A stretch of 64,000 nt of DNA, taken from assembly GCA_037349105.1 (NCBI GenBank), contig JAYJMM010000080.1:1-64000 (forward strand), read 5' to 3'. Under the pieces are notes generated by a model. That model was not told where the DNA came from, did no database searches, and saw only the letters and a list, made by a program, of their open reading frames with translations. The translations under genes and the position numbers were made by a program. Below are positions 56,531 to 64,000 of the stretch, piece after piece. The stretch comes from Limnomonas spitsbergensis (lineage: Eukaryota > Chlorophyta > Chlorophyceae > Chlamydomonadales). Within the stretch, counting starts at the first letter, position 1. The number at the start of each line of letters is the position of its first letter.

Positions 56531-57480
56531 TGTTATAAGCCCACGACCCCGGCCTAAGTCTACTGCTCACACTTCGACGCTGTGACTGTCCTCTCAGCAC
56601 AGAAGAACCCAGGGACCACATGCGGTACTACGCCGCATGCTGTTGATCCAACCTTTACCCAAGGCCATCCTTAAGGCCACGAGTCGTTTCTTTGATCGTC
56701 ATCAGAGCAGCCAGTCCTCCCACCCCGACTTCTCAACCAAAGATCAACGGCCATACTCATCTCGACCCGGCCTGACACCAAGCATCTCAATATTTTGTGA
56801 AGGTTCGAAGATTGAGGACTCGTCAATAATAAAGAAGAGCCCAATTTAGAATCGTAAAAATGTTAGTATGTTTCATCGATTGGAACAAGTTACAGCTTGA
56901 GCTTGAAGTTATAACACAAGAGTGATTGAAAGATACCAGTACCGGTTATGACATCTCCGAATTCGAGGCACATTATTTAAGTGAAAATGGGTACTTTTTG
57001 AAATTGAATCGCTTGTACTCGCACAGTGACTCGATTCAGCCAGCGCCGTCCTCGAGGAGAGCTCTACCACAACAACTCCTATTGTTGGCCCATGGGCAAC
57101 AATTTTAAACTAGCTAAATACCGGTATCCGATGTTCTGAATTGTCTCGTGACATGCATGAAATCATTCCCGGCTTATCCGCCGTGAATCGGAAAATAGGG
57201 TACGGAGGAAGTCAAGGGCACTGCTATCTAGGGGTTGTTTCGGTGTATATTTTGTACCCGACAAACCACCTTAAAGGGGTTGCCGGCGGGCGTCCATCAC
57301 AAGACAAATATGAACCTTCAATCCAATGACCGGTGATCTGAGAAAAAAGGTTTGCAACACGATGCTAAAGCGCGCTAAAATGAACAGAAGTACTTATAAC
57401 TGATTGTTAATTTTACTAAGCGTAGGAAAAACGAAGAGACATCCCGGATCAGCAAGGTCTGTCTCCCATTAACAACCCTC
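56531..57480. other. region without a supported gene
   Basis: AT-richer sequence with only short frames on either strand. ACCGGTAT/ACCGGTTATG phrases recur (56940, 57120), but I could not define a repeat unit. It may hold more decayed retroelement sequence. Confidence 0.3.
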
Positions 57481-57488
57481 AGCAGCGG

Positions 57489-57920
57489 ATCTGCGAGCTT
57501 CTTGGCAGCTTCCACCTTATGCCGAGTCATCTACGGCATTGTTGTCTCTTATGACCATCAGCCAATCTACCAACTTCTTGGCAGCTTCTACCACTTACAC
57601 AGTCATCAGCGGCCATGTTGTCTCCAATTAACAGCTATCCACACCACATATGCCAGCTTATCATCAGCTTCCGCCACAGGCCAAGTCTTAAAATGCAGCG
57701 ATGTCTATTGAAAGCCGCAACACGTGATTCCTCTGTCAGCTTCTGGCCATCTCCCAATGTGTGCTTAATCTTCAGTTGCCGGTTGTCACCACTTAGTCAC
57801 TGAATCTGAAGACCCGCCGGCTTCTGGACAGCTTCCACCACCAGCTGAGTCATCAGCGGCCATGTTGCCTTCTCATGGCCGCCATTAGCCGCGGATCTGC
57901 CAGCTTCTCGTCAGTTCCTG
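57489..57920 (+). repeat. degenerate ~76-90-bp tandem repeat
   Basis: About five units built around ATCTGCNAGCTTCTTGGCAG, CTTCCACC, GAGTCATCAGCGGCCATG and TTGTCTC. Anchors are CTTGGCAGCT at 57501 and 57577, ATCATCAGCTT at 57660 and CTTCTGGACAGCTT at 57821. Divergence between units is high and spacing uneven, so it is old. No coding potential. Confidence 0.6.
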
Positions 57921-59143
57921 GCGGCGCAAGCGCTACGCCCCACTGTACAAGGTATGAGCAGAGGGCACATGCACGGGGTGGAGATGAATAATGGAGACAT
58001 GTGCAATAAGTCAGGCAAAGCATCAAAGGATTTTAGAAGCATGGCGACACGTATCACATATTCCATGTGCCTGGCTAACTGGCTTGTGGCTCAGCTGCAT
58101 CACATATCACACTTATTACTCCCCGTGGCCCGGCGCCCCGCCACCGTCTCTGAACCTTGCCTCCTTCTCTGAACCCAAACATGGTTGCAATGTAGTCACC
58201 TGCATGCCTGGAGGTCCCGGCACTGGCTCTGCCGTGAAGGCGCCGCACCACTCCCCATGCCTGTTGGGCCGGAGGTGAGACTCTGTGTCCAAGGGTGCGG
58301 CATTGCTTTCCCCGTACTGGGGCAAGATGCGCTGCTCACCTGGGTGACAGGGAGAAGGAGGGCAGGTTCACAATCAATATCTGGATAACTAAATCCTGGT
58401 ATTTTTTTCTCTTGGATCTTAACCTACTCGTGTCGCGGATCTTGCCTCATTCCGATGTTGGACCTAGATCCTTACATAATAATGGAGAGACGGGTCCGTT
58501 TGTTTGTATTACTATTTTTTGTTGTCTTCATTCCCGTACATGCAGGTGACCTTCCTACACCCCTACCGTGAGGCAAAAATGTTTTCCATGCCCCACAACA
58601 TTTCCTTTGTTCATTCTACCCAGCAGGACAACATTGCAACGGTCAATCCATGCACCACCTGATTCCGACTGCTTCCAAACGAAACCGTCTAGCGACGTTA
58701 TCGCGCACCTCGATACAATTCATTTTCTTTACCATATAGAGTAGGTATGACATTCTGCAGAATAATAGATTAGGAGGGATGCGCAATAAGCCGCAAACAC
58801 TAAAAAGTAAGTTGCATAGGGGGTGCGCAAAAACGGCGCTAAGCGGAATCGGTTAGCATCAGTCAGAATTGAGCAGTTAAGCAGTGCGTCAACTAATAAA
58901 CAATGAAATGTGTCCCTGAGGGTCTTCATACACAATGAGAAATGGGTGCGGGGCTTACTACACAAATTACTTTCCTAGGGGTCCGTGAAGGTCAACTTAA
59001 TGTACGGTATCTGCTCCCCCTCTTGCGCACCTGTAATAAATTAATTTGATGCCAACCCACTGAACCTGACTGGTAGCCTCCTTAACTCTTATATGCCTCA
59101 TTGCTATTTCGATTTGATATCTTCTCACAAATTCTAACAAGCG
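57921..59143. other. region without a supported gene
   Basis: 58110-58360 is GC-rich with possible exon features on both strands (for example GGCCGGAGGTGAGAC at 58269), but I could not join them into a frame. 58400-59100 is AT-rich with nothing recognised. Confidence 0.3.
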
Positions 59144-59870
59144 TTGGAGAACTTAAGCAGAAGAGCTTCATTATGTCCCCTCATGTACATTTTTGTTCTT
59201 GTTCTTCCTTGTCCCTCCCCTCATTTGCACCCTCCACCTCCTCCTCTTCCTCCTCATCTGACCCCATCCTCTGTCAAGCAACCCCTCAACCTCTCAGCCC
59301 CCTCCTCCTCAAGTTCCTTCCCTTTCCTTACGGTATGTACCTCCTCCTCCTCTCTAGTCAGGACACCCTCCCTTCCTTATTGTTTCCTTCTTTACACTGT
59401 CCCTCCCAATCCTTCCCTCCATCCTGCCTTCCACATCCCTTATCCCCTCCCCCCCAATTTCACAACTTCTTGTAACCACCCACCTCATGCCTGGCTCTTC
59501 CTTTCCCACAGTTTCTTTTACTTTAATCCCCAAAGGTGGCATCTTTCATCCCCCCTCTCCCCCCTTGGGCTTCTCCCTCGCCCCCTGCCCCCCCCCCTAA
59601 GAGGTGTCAATTCTGTGGTCATGACATTGACCCTCCTCCTTTCCCCTTTTCCCCCTGGGACAACGTTCTCTGCCATGCCCAACTCAACGTGTCTAGACTT
59701 TTGGCACCACCACGCACGTGTAGCGTTGCTCTACAAAAACTGTTATTCGTGCAGGTTCGCCTGCTTCTCCAACTTCCTTGATTTCCAACTCTGGCTCTGA
59801 CTCTGGCTTTAAGTTTGGGTATTTCCAGTGCCCTCTGCCTTCAGCTCCAAATTCGGGTGATAGCTTTGGT
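59144..59870 (+). CDS. pyrimidine-rich region with doubtful coding frames
   Basis: 59190-59560 is almost pure C/T on the + strand and gives a 218-codon Ser/Pro/Leu frame starting at a TTG; the low complexity alone explains it. Two parts look more like protein: CQFCGHDIDPPPFPFSPWDN in the frame from 59536 (a Cys-x2-Cys-x-His pattern), and, after a possible acceptor TCGTGCAG at about 59753, NSGSDSGFKFGYFQCPLP in a different frame. They may be exon remnants, but no full gene model with phase agreement was found. Confidence 0.2.
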
Positions 59871-59880
59871 TTCCAGTTGA

Positions 59881-62473
59881 GGGCTGAACATTTTTTTCTT
59901 TCGTGCTTCTCCTAGTTTCTGCCTCTCTTCGTATTTACTTTGGGGTCCTCCCTTCTCTCCTGATAGGCTCTGTCTGGCCCATTAGAAAACAACTTTAAGT
60001 GGCTGCTTTAACTTCATACCAACAGCATCAGGTGTGTACCCCCAGGGTGCTTTGACCCCATGATCACAGTTCATGCACACCCACCTATGACAGACGGGTC
60101 CTGTTCAATGCCTGTGTCTGGTTTCAGGTGGGCCCAGTAGCGAGGATGAGATCCGATGTAGCGACTGAACGACGAAAGCACGGCCTCCGCACTTGCACCA
60201 CCTGATAGGTGGGGGATACAAGCAGGGGAGGAGGGGCAAACGCGATGAAGCCACAACAAAACGAAGCACAGCCAAGGTACTTACACTGCCCGCTGGTTGG
60301 GCAAGGCAAGAAGGGGAGGGGAGCGAGGATGTGTGGAGGAGAGAGGTCAGAGAGGCAGGATGTATGTGTGGGGGGGATGGGGGGCGATGGGGGGAGTACA
60401 GAGGTGTAAGAGGCAACAAGGGGTGAAGGGGTAGAAGTAGGTGGGAAGAGAGAGGGGCTTTAGGAGACCATGCTGTGAGAGTGTGAGGATCAGGTACGGC
60501 GGGGTGTGAGGGATGGGTGCCACACCGGGGTCTTAACGACAAGCTATTTCAGGTAGCACATAAATAAGTGTACACCATTGCACCAATGGTCCCTATCCAA
60601 GAAAAAAACAAACATGTGTCTTCAACAATAGGCAATAAGACAAAATTGAAAGTCTGCTTGCCTAAGCGCAAGCAGTTTCGACACCCTTCTGGCTCCAAAA
60701 AGATTGAATGGGGGGCAAAGCCAAAGCCAGAGACGTAAGAACTCGGCCATTCATAGCGTGCCTTGTGTTGCCCCAAACATAAGAAAGGAAAAGGTTGCAA
60801 GTTTGTAAACACAATAGCGAAAGCATTATTGTGCTGGGCACCAACCCTCATTCCTAGACATGGGGCTAGTAAGGCTAAGGCGGCCAGTAAGGCTGTAAGA
60901 CAATTGCAAGGCTAAACAAGGCAGCATCAGAAGGCTATTGGGTGGATGAGTAGACCGTGCAGTGGCAGTAAGGGAGGTCTAAGACTAGTGACGTGTGTGC
61001 AACATCCAGATGTGGAGCGGCAGGTGAACCCAGTGGGCGGCAACGTCGGGGAAATCATCAGACAGTGGCCGGGGATGAAACGGCAGGAGGACTAAGCGGC
61101 TGTATGTGTGTAGGAAGAAAAACGGTACGGTAAAGACATCCGGGCTGTTGCTGAATAAGTGGACTAAATAAGGAGCCAAGAACCTAGCCACCAACCAATG
61201 ATCATGCTGTTTCACAAGCATACTCCGCCGCCTCACCGAAGAATTCCGAGGCCGCGGTTCCTGGCCCTGACGGCAAGCTTGCCTTCCGTGCAGCCTCCTC
61301 CATGCGCACCTAGCATAAGAGGTACACCGGTGCATATTTTAGCTTGCTTCAGCTACGCGGCACATAAGGGAATTCAGCTACACTTAGCCACAAACCATGT
61401 ATGGGCCCCCAAATGCGCGCCTTCCTTGCAGCATCCTTCATCTTTGCCTGTCAAAGAAGGGGGGGGGGATTATTACCTACCGTACCGGTAGATTTGATTT
61501 GTCTTCCCCCAGGTGTGAAAAAACATCTTTTAAGGCTGCCTCAGGGCAAATTATCGACCAAAACTCTAATTTCTGACTGCAAACTGGCGTCGACAATCAA
61601 AAACTAGTATATTTCAGGATCCCTCAACCGGAAACAACGTTAATCGTGAGGGAAGGTAAAAGAAATGGACAGTCTTTCAAAATAGACTTGAATTATATTA
61701 AGTTTCCTCTCTCCTCCACACTTTACTGTCAACAAGGCAAAAGAGAGAGAGTTATGCTTGGTGGGGCGTGAGGGTTAAGGGAACATCGCAGCCTGGTGAA
61801 CAAGGCAAACAGTATGCAAATACCGAAACGCATCGATGTACATGCAACACATTATTTCTGAGCTCTATGGCTCCTGTCTTTTAACAAATACCATACTGCC
61901 TAGATGGTTTGGTGATTCATTTTGGTGACCAGAATCACCAATCATATCAACAAGTGTAAAAAACCACCACGCATGTGCTGTCTAAATCATCCCTCCTAAA
62001 ACATGCAAGCCAAGCACATATTTCAGCAAAAAAATGAATGGCCCGCACATGCTGAGTGCACGCTCGTATCCTAATAAGCCACCGAGACAAACCAGGAAGT
62101 CTGCAAAGAATCTCCTGGCAGTGGTGGTCATCCTTTCACCCAACCTGAATCACCGCTCAAGCTCCAGCCTAATCCTGACATCAAGTACATGCCGGTATTT
62201 GTTGTTCACTTTTCTTTCACCAATGTCATCAAATCATTCATCATCTTGGCAGTGCAGTATAGGCTTAACGACAGTGCTTCCCCCCCCCTAATGAGCAACC
62301 TTTGACCCCTCGTCAAAATGCTCCCGTCCCTCTTACGTTCCAGGTATTGCATCGGTCTCCCCACTCATCCAGGAAAACATCAAGATCTTCATTGGCTAAA
62401 TTAAACGAGCATCGCTGCTGCACACTCGATCTGCTATGGAGTGATCCAGCACCTTATTCAACACAGAACTGTT
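59881..62473. other. long region without a supported gene
   Basis: Several frames of 60-145 codons occur on both strands without domain signatures. A strong donor-like GTAAGT lies on the minus strand at about 60277 (CGGGCAGTGTAAGTACC). 60320-60440 is G-rich and 61457-61469 is a G-run. A CTACCG/CGGTAG hairpin sits at 61479-61493. 61620-62030 is AT-rich. 62402-62421 (TAAACGAGCATCGCTGCTGC) is echoed at 62567, inside the gene to the right, so part of that gene's last exon region was duplicated downstream of it. Confidence 0.3.
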
Positions 62474-63707
62474 CTATTTCTCAATTGGCCGCATCTCAAG
62501 TGTTGTGTTGTTGGTCACATGCTGTGCCTGCAATGCATGCTCTTGCTCCTTCATCCCTTTTAATCTTAAACGAGCATTGCTGCTGCCTACCTGCTCTGCT
62601 GCAGCATGCATAGCACACTCCCGCTCCAGTAGCTCTTTCAACATCTCACAATGCTCGTCTTCCCCTGTCGCAGAAAAGCTCCTGAATGTGTCGTGGGTTG
62701 AGAGATTATCATGCAGGGTTTACCTGTCCAGACCAGGTGAGTGTGCCATCCTTCATGGCTTGGGCTAGAACCTGAAACCGACAGGTGGACAGCCAGCATT
62801 AAGGGCTTAGGGTTAAGGGCCAGGTGGTTGTGCCAGCTCAGCCTACCTGGGTGATCCGTCCATGCTCCCTCCTGCAGCTGCTTCTGCCAGCTCATCCTCT
62901 AGGGCAGCAAGCGCAGCTGCTGGCTCAGCAATCTCATAGAAGCGCCTAACAGGGGGGGCGATAAGTGGTGTGCTGAGAGGGAGGGGGGCGACAGGGGAGG
63001 GCAAGTGCAAGCGTTCAGGGTTCAGGGTTTAAGCCAATGTTGCCTGCACCTTCAGCTAGCACATGCTCCGTACTACTGACACACTATGCACCGCCATCGC
63101 ATAAGGTCATACGTTAGCTGATCCCATCAACCGTCTCATCCCATCAACTTAATCCATTAGTTCCCAAGCCCACTGCCCTGGTCAGCACCACCGCACAACC
63201 CATCAGATCCCCCAAATCCACTGACCCGTGCCAACGCCCCACCCACCTGCGACCTTCAGTGCTCGAATCTACTGCCATGGCCAGATCTTCCGCACTGGAA
63301 CCCGGAGCGCCTATGCCCTCAAACAATGTCTGTGGCATCGGTGCTGCACCCAGAGCAGGTGGCTGTATTGCCGCCCTAAAGCCCTCTGCCGCGCCCCCCA
63401 CAACTGCTGCAACAAGGCCCTCTGCAGCTGCCACAAGAACGTCATCAGCTGAGCCTGTCGCCTGCTGAGCAACAGGTGCCACGTCCACATCCATCCTGCC
63501 GCCCGTCATGGAGGTGTAGGCGGCCTGCAACATGGCCACATCCTCAGAGGTTGCCTGAACCGTGTCTCTCCCCCCAGGAGAGGGGGCGGCCAGGTTCTCC
63601 TCACATCTTGTCAAAAAGGGGGGGGCGGCCAGCAACATCTCACAGCCTGTAAGGGAGGCGGCCGCCTGCAACATTGCTGCATCTGCAGAGGCCGCCTGCT
63701 TCCCGCC
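62474..63707 (-). CDS. unknown Ala-rich/coiled-coil gene, four proposed exons (5' end not seen)
   Basis: Model from splice signals and phase. Exon 1, 63707-63247 (461 bp): acceptor CCCTGAACCCCAG after a long pyrimidine tract; Ala-rich with two diverged repeats (SADAAMLQAAASLTGCEMLL and SEDVAMLQAAYTSMTGGRMD); donor AG/GTGGGT in phase 2. Exon 2, 62945-62847 (99 bp): acceptor CCTGTTAG, RFYEIAEPAAALAALEDELA, donor CAG/GTAGGC in phase 2. Exon 3, 62681-62591 (91 bp): acceptor CATTCAG, SFSATGEDEHCEMLKELLER (acidic, probably helical), donor CAG/GTAGGC in phase 0. Exon 4, 62527-62474: acceptor GCATTGCAG, 17 codons and TAG; the least certain, as its intron is only 63 bp. The first three exons join without frame conflict. 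No domain recognised and no start codon in view; upstream exons should lie beyond 63707 or outside the window. Confidence 0.5.
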
Positions 63708-64000
63708 CTGGGGTTCAGGGTTATGGGAGAAGGGGTCAGAGGTTAGGGGGGGGGGGGGGGGGACAGGGGACACGTATTTTTATTCACACCTTGTCTTAAC
63801 CATTGCATTCATGATGAACACTTTTATCGATATACCATGTCTATTTGGGGGTTAAGGGCGAGGCCCGGGGTTAACATTCAAGGAAGAGCGTACTGCGTAA
63901 ATCATAAGAACAATTGAAACCCAGTGCCCCTTGCTACTAAGGATGCAATCCATGACTAGTGCAGCGTTCAAGGCTTACGCCCCCAACATCACACGCCTTG
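63708..64000. other. probable intron/upstream of the minus-strand gene
   Basis: Pyrimidine-rich on the minus strand, including a 17-base homopolymer (G on +) at 63746-63762, then ordinary sequence to the window end. Phrases such as GGGTTCAGGGTTATGGG here and GGGCTTAGGGTTAAGGG at 62801 look like decayed telomere motifs but are too short to call. Confidence 0.4.

Noticed and set aside
60105..60542. 145-codon minus-strand ORF
   Set aside because: No ATG start, low-complexity Pro/Ser/Leu/His from G-rich plus strand, no domain.
62801..63030. Further interstitial telomere tracts (GGGCTTAGGGTTAAGGG, GTTCAGGGTTTAAGCC)
   Set aside because: Only two or three imperfect units each, within introns of the proposed gene; chance or intron pyrimidine tracts explain them.

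Overview
This window is nuclear DNA from a eukaryote and looks like a chromosome end. It carries two blocks of plant-type telomere repeat (CCCTAAA on the + strand), tens of kilobases of G-rich minisatellite, relics of a hAT DNA transposon and a LINE-type retroelement, a broken 42-residue TPR gene, and one minus-strand gene with phase-consistent introns. CCCTAAA telomeres, G-rich minisatellites, Ala/Gly-rich exons and hairpin-dense DNA together suggest a chlorophyte green alga, perhaps of the Haematococcus/Dunaliella side of Chlamydomonadales. That placement is inference; no marker gene in the window proves it. There are no bacterial-style operons, rRNA genes, CRISPR arrays or confident tRNAs.

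Layout, left to right. (1) Positions 1-31551: a minisatellite of 56-bp units, organised into higher-order repeats (three near-identical 5,703-bp copies, then a mosaic of larger duplications) and interrupted ten times by the same 434-bp spacer. (2) 31552-32213: a 44-bp minisatellite. (3) 32214-33858: a 1.65-kb non-repetitive block. (4) 33859-33990: about 19 perfect CCCTAAA repeats. (5) 33991-39940, 39941-41483, 41484-43127 and 43128-43197 repeat the same order: 56-bp array, 44-bp array, 1.65-kb block, CCCTAAA tract. Two subtelomeric modules therefore sit head to tail, each ending on an interstitial telomere tract that faces left. This resembles yeast Y' elements joined through internal telomeric repeats. 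(6) 43197-44082: an 886-bp hairpin-dense segment bounded by a 24-bp direct repeat. (7) 44687-46134: a complete non-autonomous hAT element with 8-bp terminal inverted repeats, an 8-bp target duplication and a decayed transposase remnant. (8) 46420-47370 and 49675-52845: a degenerate GA-rich array and an 18-bp minisatellite. (9) 53783-54897: a TPR pseudogene. (10) 56100-56530: a reverse-transcriptase relic. (11) 59144-59870: a pyrimidine-rich tract with a doubtful ORF. (12) 62474-63707: a minus-strand gene of unknown function with four proposed exons.

Nearly all long open frames in the first 42 kb and in 49.7-52.8 kb are by-products of stop-free tandem repeats. Units of 56 and 44 bp (both 2 mod 3) cycle through all three frames, and 18-bp units stay in one frame. 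They are annotated as repeats, not genes. The simplest history is growth of the chromosome end to the left: an old end at about 43.1 kb was capped by telomere repeats, gained a module, was capped again at about 33.9 kb, and gained a second module whose arrays then expanded by unequal exchange or gene conversion.
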